Positions 8,678 through 16,720 are shown, counted from the stretch's first letter. The stretch: DNA of 56,327 nt from Clostridia bacterium (GCA_017462385.1 JAFTRE010000021.1:1-56327), one strand, 5' to 3'. Made by a program: numbers and translations. The notes: generated from the sequence alone by a model not told the origin.

Positions 8678-9124
8678 TTATAAATACTGCTTTGCACTCT
8701 CGAGGTTGTCATTTTCGAATTTTATAATGGCGCGGCAAAGGCGGAGCATGTCCTCGGAGCAATTGGTGTTCTCAAAGGTGCGAAGCGTGCGCGTCAGCTC
8801 ACAAATTCCCATGACAGAGCCCTCCATCATAAGCTCGGCAATGTGAGAGGAGGTGGAATCCACCATCGTCTTCATGCTCATGCCCATCTTGGCACCCATT
8901 TTGGACATCATTCCCTCCTCGCGCGGCTCGACGCCCTCGGCGTCCAGCACCTCTTTTGCCTGCTTGGCAAACTTTTCATAGCCGTCAAGCTGCTCGGTCA
9001 TGCGCGAGCGCATAGCCTCGTCATCTACCTTGGGAAGCAGATTGATTATCGAATCTGCCCCCATTTTCATATCCTTATATATAAGACCGGCAAGCTCGGC
9101 GGTCTTGGTCAGTGTTTGTTGCAT
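8678..9124 (-). CDS. Helical-bundle protein of unknown function
   Basis: 148 residues, with GGAGG 6 bases before the ATG at 9124. The predicted structure is all helical: a bundle with QQTLTKTAELAGLIYKDMKMGADSI, the KVDDEAMRSRMTEQLDGYEKFAKQAKEVL helix, a Met/Gly-rich middle (GMMSKMGAKMGMSMKTM), and a final ENDNLESAKQYL helix. The layout recalls ferritin-like or DUF2383-like four-helix bundles, but the Glu/His metal set is not clear. It lies 54 bp downstream of the dnaC-like gene, beyond a terminator. Confidence 0.7.
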   Translation of the reverse strand: MQQTLTKTAELAGLIYKDMKMGADSIINLLPKVDDEAMRSRMTEQLDGYEKFAKQAKEVLDAEGVEPREEGMMSKMGAKMGMSMKTMVDSTSSHIAELMMEGSVMGICELTRTLRTFENTNCSEDMLRLCRAIIKFENDNLESAKQYL

Positions 9125-9137
9125 TATAACCTCCAAC

Positions 9138-9170
9138 AAAAAAGTGTACGCCGTTAGTATCGGCGTACAT
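9138..9170 (-). terminator. Terminator after the dnaC-like gene
   Basis: On the minus strand the stem TGTACGCCG / CGGCGTACA (9161-9169 / 9145-9153) is followed by ACTTTTTT. It may attenuate read-through into the gene at 8678-9124, which has no obvious promoter of its own. Confidence 0.8.
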
Positions 9171-9178
9171 CTTTTATT

Positions 9179-10162
9179 TTATGTATTTTGAGATAATTTC
9201 TGTTTGCGGACATCTATACCCACAAACCGCAACATTCTGTATTCGCCCAAAAGTCGGCTGACAATGCGATCGGTATATCGGCTCTGAAGCTCTGAGGGTG
9301 TCAGATTTGTATTTATTATAGTCGAACGCCCCGAGCTGAGGCGGGTATTTATAATATTGAAAAGGCAAGCAACCGTAAACTGATTTGTCACCTCGGTGCC
9401 GAGGTCGTCTATAATAAGAAGATCGCAGTCAAAATATCTGCCGATCTCCTCGCCGCCGCCGTAAGAAGCACTGTTACCGAAGCGCTCCCGCTCAAAGTCG
9501 GAGATCATGCCCTGCGCGCCGGTATAGTAAACGTCGTAGCCGCGCTCGATTATGACACGCGCCATCGCGGAACACAAATGCGTTTTGCCAAGTCCCGTAC
9601 CGCCCATCAAAAGCAGATTTCCCGAGCTTCCGGCCTCAAAGCCGTTGGCATAACGGTACGCAAGCGAGACATTTCGATCCATCTCCGCCTGCTCAGCGGC
9701 ATTTTGCCGATAATAATCCAACGAAAAATTATCAAAGCTCTGCGTCCGCATGAGGTGCCCCATACCCGACGATTCACAGCCCGCCAGTATCAACTGCTTT
9801 TTCATACAAGCGCACATTTTGCCGTCGACATAGCCGCTGTCCGAGCAAACAGGACATTCGTAACGCACATCCGAATAATCCTCGGGATAACCGTGCTCGC
9901 GCAGAAGTGCCGCTCTTTTTTTCTGCAATTCTTGGTTGCGGCGGCGTATCTCGTCGACCTGCTTGGCCGTTGCCTCCCCGCCTGCCACGATGGCGCGCAT
10001 TATCTCAAGCCCTACACGCCCGAGACTTGCGTCTATCTCACGCACCCCCGGCACCGCTTCATGGAGCTGTGCGCGGCGGCGGTCGGCGTCCTCATGCGCT
10101 CGCTTATATTTTGTTTCATACTCGCCGCGAATACGACGGTAATTTTCGGAATTATATCCCAT
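9179..10162 (-). CDS. DnaC/DnaI-like helicase-loader AAA+ ATPase
   Basis: 327 residues. The N-terminal part is helical and charged. A CPVC ... CAC cysteine cluster (about residues 105-122) resembles the zinc-binding region of DnaI. The AAA+ module has GGTGLGKTH (Walker A) and DLLIIDDLGTE (Walker B), followed by FNIINTRLSSGRSTIINTN and an Arg-finger region (SRLLGEYRMLRF). Such proteins load the replicative helicase DnaB/DnaC onto DNA. The gene follows dnaD by 15 bp, which supports a replication role. The start is preceded by AAGGAG at 11-base spacing. Confidence 0.92.
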   Translation of the reverse strand: MGYNSENYRRIRGEYETKYKRAHEDADRRRAQLHEAVPGVREIDASLGRVGLEIMRAIVAGGEATAKQVDEIRRRNQELQKKRAALLREHGYPEDYSDVRYECPVCSDSGYVDGKMCACMKKQLILAGCESSGMGHLMRTQSFDNFSLDYYRQNAAEQAEMDRNVSLAYRYANGFEAGSSGNLLLMGGTGLGKTHLCSAMARVIIERGYDVYYTGAQGMISDFERERFGNSASYGGGEEIGRYFDCDLLIIDDLGTEVTNQFTVACLFNIINTRLSSGRSTIINTNLTPSELQSRYTDRIVSRLLGEYRMLRFVGIDVRKQKLSQNT

Positions 10163-10177
10163 TTATAAAAGTCTCCT

Positions 10178-11170
10178 TTAATTTTCGGAGTAACTGCGGC
10201 GCAATGCCGCCTCAAAAAATTCATCGGTATCAAAGCTGCCGAGGGACCTTTGCTTACCTGCCTTGTACTGCTCTGCCTCGGCGCGCACTGCCTCGGGTGT
10301 TGCTATCGCCTTTGAATACCACTTTTCAAGTATTCCGTTCATATAGGCGGGATTGTACTCGTGCTGTGTGTCAACGGTTATCTCGTAAGCCAGCTCTACC
10401 ATTTCGAAGCCGTATTTCATCTCGGTCGTCCAGCGATTGATAAACCGCTTTTCCTTGGCACTCAGCTTGCGTCCGCGAGCACCGACAAGCGATTTGAACT
10501 TGCCCTCAAACGTCGCGTATTCCTCGCGCTCGCGCAGGCTTTGCTCCAGCGACTCGACGTCACTCACACCATCGTCATACAGTCCGAAAGCCATAGTCTC
10601 AACGTAACGCATGGACGTTTTACCAACGCGTGCGCAGTGCTCGAGCAGAACATATATGTATTCGTCATCAAGCTCAAGATATTTTTGCAGACCTACAAGT
10701 ATCGACACCTCGCGAGGATTGAACATGCGCCCTATGCGGCGCTGTGCTTCGTCGACAAGATGAAGCGAGCCGCTGTTTTGCTCCAGCATATCGCCAAGCT
10801 CCTCGGACGTATACTCGGGCAAGCCCGCCGCACGCATCAGCTTGGGGGTACGCTTTTGCGGCTTTTCCACAGGCTCCTCCGCCGGCGGCGTCAAAGCCTC
10901 GGAGCATACAGTCTCCGCATCGCCGTCATTGACTATATCCGCAATACCCGCACCGCACCAAAAGGCCAGCGCCATATCCAGCTCTGCCCGACTGCATTTG
11001 AGCTGAGTCATCAGCCGCTCGGCGGAGGCGTCAAAATCGGCTCTCGCCTCACTATCAGCGGCAAGTATTATTAGCAAGCGAAGCGCCGTGTCGGACGCTT
11101 TTGTCACGCGGGACAGCGCCGCCGCGGGAAACTCCGCCCTGCCGCTCTCAAAATCAAATTTTATTTTCAT
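10178..11170 (-). CDS. DnaD/DnaB-domain replication initiation protein
   Basis: 330 residues. The N-terminal about 110 residues form a winged-helix-like region (KCSRAELDMALAFWCGAGI). Two DnaD-type helical modules follow, about residues 120-220 (YTSEELGDMLEQ ... LLEHCARVGKTSMRYVETMA) and 225-310, ending in the diagnostic YMNGILEKWYSK. These proteins help DnaA melt origins and recruit the helicase loader. The ATG at 11170 was chosen; it lies 2 bp after the rex stop, and its ribosome site is weak, suggesting translational coupling to rex. Confidence 0.9.
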   Translation of the reverse strand: MKIKFDFESGRAEFPAAALSRVTKASDTALRLLIILAADSEARADFDASAERLMTQLKCSRAELDMALAFWCGAGIADIVNDGDAETVCSEALTPPAEEPVEKPQKRTPKLMRAAGLPEYTSEELGDMLEQNSGSLHLVDEAQRRIGRMFNPREVSILVGLQKYLELDDEYIYVLLEHCARVGKTSMRYVETMAFGLYDDGVSDVESLEQSLREREEYATFEGKFKSLVGARGRKLSAKEKRFINRWTTEMKYGFEMVELAYEITVDTQHEYNPAYMNGILEKWYSKAIATPEAVRAEAEQYKAGKQRSLGSFDTDEFFEAALRRSYSEN

Positions 11171-11172
11171 AA

Positions 11173-11886
11173 TCAGGACTGCTCTCTGTCGCGGCGGCAA
11201 AGCTCATAGCACAGCGTCATAAGCGAGTCTCCGATATGTACATTTTCCACCACCACGGGTCCGTCACCTGTGTCTATTTCTTTACCCGTAAAATTCCAAA
11301 TACCCTCAATGCCGGCTGAAATCACCTGCTTTGCTGCTTCCACAGCCGCTTCTTTTGGGAGTGTCAGCACTGCGATATCTATATGATTTTCGTCGCAATA
11401 AGCCGGAAACGCTTTCATGTCATAAACCTGTATGCCGCTGACAGTTTTGCCGACGATGTTTGGCGAAACATCAAACATCGCGACAACATCAACTCCGCGT
11501 TTCTCAAACATTGGGTTTCGCGCCAGCGCCATACCGAGATTTCCAGCGCCGATAATAACCGCCCGATACCCGCATCCAACGCCGAGTATGTCGCAAATTT
11601 TGGCATAAAGATAATTGACGTTATAGCCGTATCCCTGCTGACCGAAGCCACCAAAGCAGTTGAGATCCTGCCGTATCTGCGACGCTGTAACACTCATTAT
11701 CTCAGCAAGCTCGCCGGAACTGATACGCGATTTGCCTTGCCTTATCAGCTCACGCAAATAACGGAAATATCGCGGCAGTCTTTTTATGACCGCCGGTGAA
11801 ACATTACCCCGAACCACTCCGCGGTCGGACATTTCGACATCATCTATATCTAAAAACACATCTTTTTCAAATTTATTTTTGTCCAT
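11173..11886 (-). CDS. rex: Redox-sensing transcriptional repressor Rex
   Basis: 237 residues, with about 25 extra residues (MDKNKFEKDVFLDIDDVEMS) before the usual N-terminus. The winged helix contains SSGELAEIMSVTASQIRQDLNCFGGFGQQGYGY, and the Rossmann domain has VIIGAGNLGMALA and VAMFDVSPN, the NAD(H) pocket. C-terminal helices (IGDSLMTLCYELCRR) swap between subunits. Rex senses the NADH/NAD ratio and represses fermentative genes. Here it leads the dnaD-dnaC operon. GGAGG stands 6 bases before the ATG. No Rex-type operator is visible in its own upstream region; DnaA-box-like repeats are there instead. Confidence 0.95.
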   Translation of the reverse strand: MDKNKFEKDVFLDIDDVEMSDRGVVRGNVSPAVIKRLPRYFRYLRELIRQGKSRISSGELAEIMSVTASQIRQDLNCFGGFGQQGYGYNVNYLYAKICDILGVGCGYRAVIIGAGNLGMALARNPMFEKRGVDVVAMFDVSPNIVGKTVSGIQVYDMKAFPAYCDENHIDIAVLTLPKEAAVEAAKQVISAGIEGIWNFTGKEIDTGDGPVVVENVHIGDSLMTLCYELCRRDREQS

Positions 11887-11955
11887 TTATGCCTCCGTGC
11901 ACACAAAACAGCAAAATATGCTCTGTGCGCTCTGCTTTTTTATTGAAAAGTGAGG

Positions 11956-12046
11956 TTTTCCACATGACTTTTCCACAGGGATGTGGAAAACTGCCTGCTA
12001 TATGACCCCACTTTTCCACAGGGGTGTGGAAAAGTTATGTGGAAAA
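11956..12046. promoter_or_regulatory. Six DnaA-box-like 9-mers in mirror-symmetric array
   Basis: TTTTCCACA occurs on the plus strand at 11956-11964, 11969-11977 and 12012-12020, and on the minus strand at 11982-11990, 12025-12033 and 12038-12046. Spacing within each triad is 13 bp start to start, and the whole set is exactly symmetric about base 12001. The 9-mer differs from the DnaA box TTATCCACA at one base. The array lies 70-160 bp before rex-dnaD-dnaC and after tsaD. A role in DnaA binding is inferred. It can also fold as two short hairpins. Confidence 0.7.
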
Positions 12047-12079
12047 CTGACGTCTATTTATTTCTTTGTGACATATCTA

Positions 12080-13081
12080 TCAAATTGCCGACGCATTAAG
12101 CGAGGTGTCGGCAAAATTTCCGTCGAGATACTCAAAGTATCCCGCCGCCGCCACCATGGCTGCATTGTCGCCGCAAAGCGACAGTGGGGGTACCGACAGG
12201 CGTACATTTTGCTTTTTGCACATATCCTCAAGCGCCGCTCTCAGGTGCGAGTTTGCGGCAACGCCGCCCGCCAGCACCAGTCTGCGCATTCCCGTCTGCT
12301 TCAGTGCCAGACGCGCCTTTTTGGTTATCGCATTTACTATCGCGTGCGTATACGACGCGGCAAGATCCGCACGGGCGATCTCATGCCCCTGCTGACGCTC
12401 GGAATTTATATAGTTGAGCGCGGCGGTCTTGATGCCGCTGAAGGACAGATCAAGCGTGTCTCCGCCGAGTGCGGGTGACGGCAGGGCAATAGCTGTCGCG
12501 TTGCCCTCGTAGGCAAGCTTATCTATCGCCGCACCGCCCGGGTACGGCAGACCTATAACACGCCCTATCTTGTCAAACGCCTCGCCCGCTGCGTCATCCC
12601 GCGTACCGCCTATCTCCTCAAAGCTATTGTAAGACTCCACGCGATATATCGAGGTATGTCCTCCCGACACGACAAGCGCCAGAAACGGCGGCTCAAGCGA
12701 CGCATCCGAAAGATATGCCGCCGCCGTATGTGCCTTAATATGATCAACGGGTACCAGCGGGATATTATACGAATACGCCAGCGATTTGGCAAAATTTACT
12801 CCCACAAGCAATGCCCCTATAAGCCCCGGATGCGAGGTAACGGCAACTGCGCCGATATCGGATATGCCGATACCCGCTTTGCGCAGTGAGTCATATGTGA
12901 TATTGCTGACCGCCTCGATATGCGCACGGCTGGCTATCTCGGGCACAACACCGCCGTAAAGTCGGTGCGTCTCTATCTGGGACGCGACGATGTTTGAGCA
13001 TATAACCCGCTCGCCCTCCCCCATTCTGACGACAGCCGCAGAGGTCTCGTCGCACGAGCTTTCAATTCCGAGTATATACAA
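12080..13081 (-). CDS. tsaD: tRNA t6A threonylcarbamoyltransferase TsaD
   Basis: 333 residues, the normal length. TsaD transfers the threonylcarbamoyl group to A37 of ANN-decoding tRNAs. Visible motifs are GIESSCDETS, VPEIASRAH, VDHIKAH (metal-binding His), VSGGHTSIY and GGVAANSHLR. The start is TTG at 13081: homology begins there, no ATG is available, and AGAGG lies 8 bases upstream inside the end of rimI, 3 bp after its stop. It is the last gene of the comEB-lipoprotein-rimI-tsaD run. Confidence 0.95.
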   Translation of the reverse strand: MYILGIESSCDETSAAVVRMGEGERVICSNIVASQIETHRLYGGVVPEIASRAHIEAVSNITYDSLRKAGIGISDIGAVAVTSHPGLIGALLVGVNFAKSLAYSYNIPLVPVDHIKAHTAAAYLSDASLEPPFLALVVSGGHTSIYRVESYNSFEEIGGTRDDAAGEAFDKIGRVIGLPYPGGAAIDKLAYEGNATAIALPSPALGGDTLDLSFSGIKTAALNYINSERQQGHEIARADLAASYTHAIVNAITKKARLALKQTGMRRLVLAGGVAANSHLRAALEDMCKKQNVRLSVPPLSLCGDNAAMVAAAGYFEYLDGNFADTSLNASAI

Positions 13082-13084
13082 AAT

Positions 13085-13525
13085 TCAGTCCTCTTTTTTT
13101 CTTGTCATTATAATGGCATCCTCTCGCGGATGCGAATAAAATCCCGGGCGAGTACCAACAGCCTCAAAGCCCTCCGACTCATAAAGCGCCCTCGCCGCAC
13201 TGTTGGATGCCCGCACTTCAAGCGTCAGCACTGTCACACCGCGCTCCCCTGCTATTCTGAACAGCTCGCGCAGAGCCGCCCGCGCATAACCGCGGCGGCG
13301 GAAATCGGGATGAGTCGCCACATTTACTATCTCTCCCTCGTCAAGCACCGAAACCATGCCAGCATACGCCACCAGCCTTTCCTGCTCAACGCAAGCAACA
13401 CCCGCGCCGTATCCGCCATCGGCAAGCATAACAAGGCTGTCCTCACTCCACGGCTCGCTAAAGCACAACCGCTCGATCTCTGCCGCCTCGGCAACATGCT
13501 CGCGCGAGAATCTGACTGTTTCCAT
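13085..13525 (-). CDS. rimI: Ribosomal-protein-alanine N-acetyltransferase RimI
   Basis: 146 residues, a GNAT acetyltransferase. The acetyl-CoA loop is HPDFRRRGYARA, preceded by GEIVNVAT and followed by LEVRASNSAARALYESEGFEAVGTRPGFY. RimI acetylates the N-terminus of ribosomal protein S18 and is normally encoded beside tsaD, as here. The start ATG shares its A with the stop of the upstream lipoprotein gene (TAATG), so translation is coupled. Confidence 0.92.
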   Translation of the reverse strand: METVRFSREHVAEAAEIERLCFSEPWSEDSLVMLADGGYGAGVACVEQERLVAYAGMVSVLDEGEIVNVATHPDFRRRGYARAALRELFRIAGERGVTVLTLEVRASNSAARALYESEGFEAVGTRPGFYSHPREDAIIMTRKKED

Positions 13526-14154
13526 TATCCCTCTATCGTACCGTCAAGATATCCGCGGATGAGGTCGCCCGCCTCGACGCATCTGCCGTCATCACGGCTG
13601 TAGAGATAGCATCCGCCGTCCGAATATTCAATGTAGATAAGATTATAGTACATCCACGGATAGGTCGGAGAGACCATTTTTATTCTATAATTGATGGTTG
13701 GGGTAAGCGCGGGGTATTCTACCGCCTCGGCGTTCTGCCATGTATCGATGATGCTGTCGATATGCTCGGCATTTTCGATGCTTGCCAGCGTCATGATATG
13801 CTCGCCATCAACACACACAAGTATCTTGTTGATATCCATTTCATCGGGCTCGGGAAGCGTCACGCCGTCCGCGTAAAACAGTACCTTGCCTGACTCGGTC
13901 AACCATTCCGCAGGGTCAGCGCCCTCCATTGAGTGAAAAATGACCGTAGTTGCGGAGTTGCGCCACTTGGCGTACTTCTCGCCGACACTCACCGCCTCAT
14001 AACGCGTAGGAGCATCGGTATAGGAGATGCCCGTTTTCGTGTCTGTATAGGTGTTTGCGTCGTTATCGTATTCAAGCTTGTCAAGACCCAAGGTGCAAGA
14101 GGTGAGCATCAACATCACCAGCATCAGCGCTATCGCCGCTTTGAAAAATCTCAT
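13525..14154 (-). CDS. Predicted lipoprotein, unknown function
   Basis: 209 residues. The signal peptide ends in a lipobox (MLMLTSC, Cys about residue 20). The mature part is acidic and Tyr-rich (NYRIKMVSPTYPWMYYNLIYIEYSDGGCYLYSRDDGRC). No known domain is recognised. Its place between comEB and rimI is odd, because tsaB would be the usual partner there. It overlaps rimI by one base. Confidence 0.75.
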   Translation of the reverse strand: MRFFKAAIALMLVMLMLTSCTLGLDKLEYDNDANTYTDTKTGISYTDAPTRYEAVSVGEKYAKWRNSATTVIFHSMEGADPAEWLTESGKVLFYADGVTLPEPDEMDINKILVCVDGEHIMTLASIENAEHIDSIIDTWQNAEAVEYPALTPTINYRIKMVSPTYPWMYYNLIYIEYSDGGCYLYSRDDGRCVEAGDLIRGYLDGTIEG

Positions 14155-14182
14155 TTAAAATCAAGCCTTTCTATGTAATAGT

Positions 14183-14671
14183 TCAATAACCGAACTGCCC
14201 CGACAGCGAATCGTCGTTGTTTATCCAGTCCTCAACGTCAATAACACGGTAATCCGTCGGCGTATCGCGCACGACCACCCGCTCAATGCCCGCGTTGATT
14301 ATCATGCGCTTGCACATCATGCAGGAGGTAGTGTCGGGGACGAGCGAACCGTCCGACGGCTCAACACACACCATATAAAGCGTCGAGCCCAGCATTTGAT
14401 CGCGGGGAGCGGCGATGATGGCGTTTGCCTCGGAGTGGACCGAGCGGCACATTTCATAGCGCTCGCCTCGGGGAATATTCAGCTTGTCCCGCATACAGAA
14501 ATTCAGGTCACTGCAATTCTGCCGTCCTCTCGGCGCGCCGTTATAGCCTGTAGACACGATGACGTCGTTTTTAACTATAATAGCTCCGTACTTTTTGCGC
14601 AGGCAGGTGCTTCGCTCGGCGACCGTCTGCGCGATGTCGAGATAATAATTTTCTTTACTTACTCTTTGCAT
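14183..14671 (-). CDS. dCMP deaminase (ComEB-like)
   Basis: 162 residues. Zinc-dependent deaminase motifs are SVHSEANAI (HAE, ligand plus catalytic Glu) and TTSCMMCKRMI (PCxxC-type, with Ser for Pro). An extra region, STGYNGAPRGRQNCSD, is typical of the dCMP deaminase/ComEB family. The enzyme converts dCMP to dUMP for thymidylate synthesis. The ATG at 14671 with GGAG 7 bases upstream is preferred to a TTG four codons earlier. A consensus-like promoter precedes it. Confidence 0.9.
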   Translation of the reverse strand: MQRVSKENYYLDIAQTVAERSTCLRKKYGAIIVKNDVIVSTGYNGAPRGRQNCSDLNFCMRDKLNIPRGERYEMCRSVHSEANAIIAAPRDQMLGSTLYMVCVEPSDGSLVPDTTSCMMCKRMIINAGIERVVVRDTPTDYRVIDVEDWINNDDSLSGQFGY

Positions 14672-14700
14672 ATCGAACTCCAAACAGAATAGTTATAATT

Positions 14701-14729
14701 ATTATAATATATATGGAGAGATAAATCAA
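14701..14729 (-). promoter_or_regulatory. Promoter of the comEB-lipoprotein-rimI-tsaD run
   Basis: On the minus strand TTGATT (14729-14724), 17 bp, TATAAT (14706-14701), 30 bp before the ATG. Confidence 0.78.
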
Positions 14730-14808
14730 GTTTTTTCGCAAATTTTGCAACAGGAATATTTGTTCACTGTCACGCTCCACGATTTTACCGTGAATTTCAA
14801 GGCAACAT

Positions 14809-14848
14809 AAAATCCGCCGCCTCAAATTACAAATTCGAGGCAGCGGAT
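14809..14848 (-). terminator. Terminator of the 54-residue lipoprotein gene
   Basis: The stem ATCCGC-x-GCCTC pairs with GAGGC-x-GCGGAT across an AT-rich loop, with TTTAT on the minus side. Confidence 0.75.
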
Positions 14849-14864
14849 AAGCATCAGAATTATC

Positions 14865-15029
14865 TTATTCCCCTATAAAATCACTTATATTTCCGGTTCT
14901 TACAGATTTCGCAGATATGACATCCGACAGCGCGGGGGGCGTCGTGAAATCGTTTTGCGCCGTCTCGTCACAGGAAGCGAGTACAAAACAAAGCGCAAGC
15001 GCGGCAATCATTACAAACAATCTTTTCAT
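14865..15029 (-). CDS. Very small lipoprotein (54 residues)
   Basis: A complete short gene: CGGAGG, 7 bases, ATG at 15029, and a TAA at 14865. It starts MKRLFVMIAALALCFVLASC, a signal peptide with lipobox LASC, so the mature peptide is only about 35 residues (DETAQNDFTTPPALSDV...). A promoter and a terminator bracket it, so it is likely expressed alone. No family is recognised. Confidence 0.7.
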   Translation of the reverse strand: MKRLFVMIAALALCFVLASCDETAQNDFTTPPALSDVISAKSVRTGNISDFIGE

Positions 15030-15076
15030 GGCGTACCTCCGTTGTATTTTGGAGCCGTATCATGCTCCTTGGTTAT

Positions 15077-15104
15077 ATTTTATTACATTTTATAATAAAG
15101 TCAA
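15077..15104 (-). promoter_or_regulatory. Promoter of the 54-residue lipoprotein gene
   Basis: On the minus strand TTGACT (15104-15099), 16 bp, TAAAAT (15082-15077). The region is very AT-rich, so the -10 choice is uncertain. Confidence 0.55.
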
Positions 15105-15154
15105 CAGGTTTTAATAATTATTAACAAAAGCGAAACAGAATTCTTACAAGACGG

Positions 15155-15298
15155 TCATTTTTTGTTCTTATTTTTCATGAACAGCACGACCCCGACCACA
15201 GCGGCGACCACAAGCACGCCCGCGATCACCCAAGGCCACGGGCTAAACATAAATTCCGCAACGGGATCAACAACAACATCAAGCGCAAAATTTTTCAT
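15155..15298 (-). CDS. 47-residue single-span membrane protein
   Basis: CGGAGG lies 7 bases before the ATG at 15298. The sequence has a short amphipathic start (MKNFALDVVVDPVAEF), one helix (PWPWVIAGVLVVAAVVGVVL) and a Lys/Asn tail (FMKNKNKK), giving an in-out topology. It lies 19 bp after the 118-residue membrane protein gene, so it belongs to the MFS operon. It could be a small accessory subunit of a transporter, in the manner of KdpF-like peptides; this is inference. Confidence 0.65.
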   Translation of the reverse strand: MKNFALDVVVDPVAEFMFSPWPWVIAGVLVVAAVVGVVLFMKNKNKK

Positions 15299-15317
15299 GG
15301 TATTCCTCCGAAAATTT

Positions 15318-15674
15318 TTATAAAATTCCGACCGCGTCAAGCAACAGGCCGGTAAAATACGAGGCTATATTGGCCACAAGCGCAAATATCATTGCCTTTT
15401 TGCGCCCGAGATCAAGCATTCTGGAAAGCAAAAGTCCCTCCGCCACCACAACAGCTACCTCCGCCGCCACGAGCACCGCCCAATATATCGGCGTATGCAA
15501 GCCTGCCGCCAGCGCCACAAGGCGCATAAGTACGTTTACGGACGGATTTGTCAGCATATTGACCAGAAAGACCGCCGCCACACCGTCAAGCCGGCGCAAC
15601 CAGACCGCCGCTACCGGTAGCTCGGCCGCAAGCGTCAGCCCCAGCGCCGCAAGTATCGCCCACACACCGCTCAC
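15318..15674 (-). CDS. Small multi-span membrane protein, unknown function
   Basis: 118 residues starting with GTG; the codon overlaps the MFS stop (GTGA), so translation is coupled. Four hydrophobic segments are visible (ILAALGLTLAAELPVAAVWL, FLVNMLTNPSVNVLMRLVAL, YWAVLVAAEVAVVVAEGLLL, MIFALVANIASYFTGLLL). The sequence TNPSVN and a central Glu in a helix are notable polar features. No function is known to me. Confidence 0.7.
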   Translation of the reverse strand: MSGVWAILAALGLTLAAELPVAAVWLRRLDGVAAVFLVNMLTNPSVNVLMRLVALAAGLHTPIYWAVLVAAEVAVVVAEGLLLSRMLDLGRKKAMIFALVANIASYFTGLLLDAVGIL

Positions 15675-16720
15675 GATTTGCCTCCCCGCCCCGGCGAGGA
15701 CAGATATATCGCGCCCGCCGCAAGCACGCCCGTCACAGCAACCGTTACAAACGCCGTTACCGTGGGCAACTCGATAAATGTAAACAAAAGATATCCGATC
15801 AGCAACGCCAGCGTGGTAAGTCCGAAAGCAAAGCCCTCGCGACCGCGCAGGCGTGCCGCGGCAGTGTGCAGAGTTATAGGCATTGCAATATTGAAGCAGA
15901 CTATTCCGATAACCGACAAAATCATGCTCTCCCGCCCGAATATAACGAGCGGCACTGACGCCAGCAGTGACACAGTCCCCACCGCACGCGCACCCAGCTT
16001 ATCCGCAAGCAAGCCGCCCGCCGCTTTACCTACAAGCGCCGCCGCGGCGGCAAGCAGTACAAGCCAGAAGCCTTGTTTCCACGGCATGGAAAACAGAAAT
16101 CCCGCATACGAACGGACAAGCACCGCGAAAAGGCACAGCACAAGTCCCAAGCCACCCGCGCACAGCGGCGAGGGATACGGAGCATCGGCGGGCGTGGTCA
16201 TGTCCTCACGACACTTGCCTAAAAACAGTATGAGCAATGCGCAAAATGCCGCCGCCGTCGCAGGTATGTAGGTCATATTGCCGAAGCGGGCACCGCACAG
16301 CATGCCGAGCGAAACGCCGACCGCGCCCGACGAAACGAAAATACCGCATCTGCCCATCTTACCCCTTGCGTACAGCAGGGAGTCGGTTCCTCCGCCCACA
16401 TGAAAGGCGGCGTTGCCCAGTCCCACCAGCGTCACGGCAATCAACGGTGCGTGCGTGCCAAGCAAAAGCGCTGTCATGACCAGCACACAGCCAACATAAG
16501 CCGCCTCGCAGTGGTAAAGGCGCCCGCGCTCACGAAAAACGTCGATTACCGCGCCGATGACAAATTGCAGTCCGAACGCGAGAAAATTATACAGTAAAAA
16601 CGCGTTCGCCCCCGACAGCGCACCGCCGCCGTACAATGCGTACATAAGCCAGCCGCAACCGAAGTCTACCGCAAAATGCGAGAGAGTGTATACCGTGAGT
16701 GTAGTGCTTCTTTTAGTCAT
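15671..16720 (-). CDS. MFS-type transporter
   Basis: 349 residues, short for an MFS protein but with about 10-11 hydrophobic segments. A Gly-rich helix with LGNAAFHVGGGTDSLLYARGKMGRCGIFVSSGAVGVSLGMLCG resembles sugar or small-molecule MFS permeases; the second half has GKAAGGLLADKLGARAVG, the usual loop between helices. The ATG at 16720 follows GGAGA; an upstream in-frame extension lies in the promoter region and was rejected. It heads a three-gene operon of membrane proteins and is divergent from cls. Confidence 0.8.
   Translation of the reverse strand: MTKRSTTLTVYTLSHFAVDFGCGWLMYALYGGGALSGANAFLLYNFLAFGLQFVIGAVIDVFRERGRLYHCEAAYVGCVLVMTALLLGTHAPLIAVTLVGLGNAAFHVGGGTDSLLYARGKMGRCGIFVSSGAVGVSLGMLCGARFGNMTYIPATAAAFCALLILFLGKCREDMTTPADAPYPSPLCAGGLGLVLCLFAVLVRSYAGFLFSMPWKQGFWLVLLAAAAALVGKAAGGLLADKLGARAVGTVSLLASVPLVIFGRESMILSVIGIVCFNIAMPITLHTAAARLRGREGFAFGLTTLALLIGYLLFTFIELPTVTAFVTVAVTGVLAAGAIYLSSPGRGGKS

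Noticed and set aside
11887-11955. Rex operator for autoregulation
   Set aside because: No TTGTGAA-N4-TTCACAA-like palindrome is present in this stretch.
11956-12046. CRISPR-like array
   Set aside because: The repeats are only 9 bp, in mixed orientation, with 4- and 21-bp gaps and no spacers or cas genes.
14917-15114. Plus-strand 65-codon frame
   Set aside because: It is antisense to the small lipoprotein with a clear ribosome site, signal peptide and lipobox.
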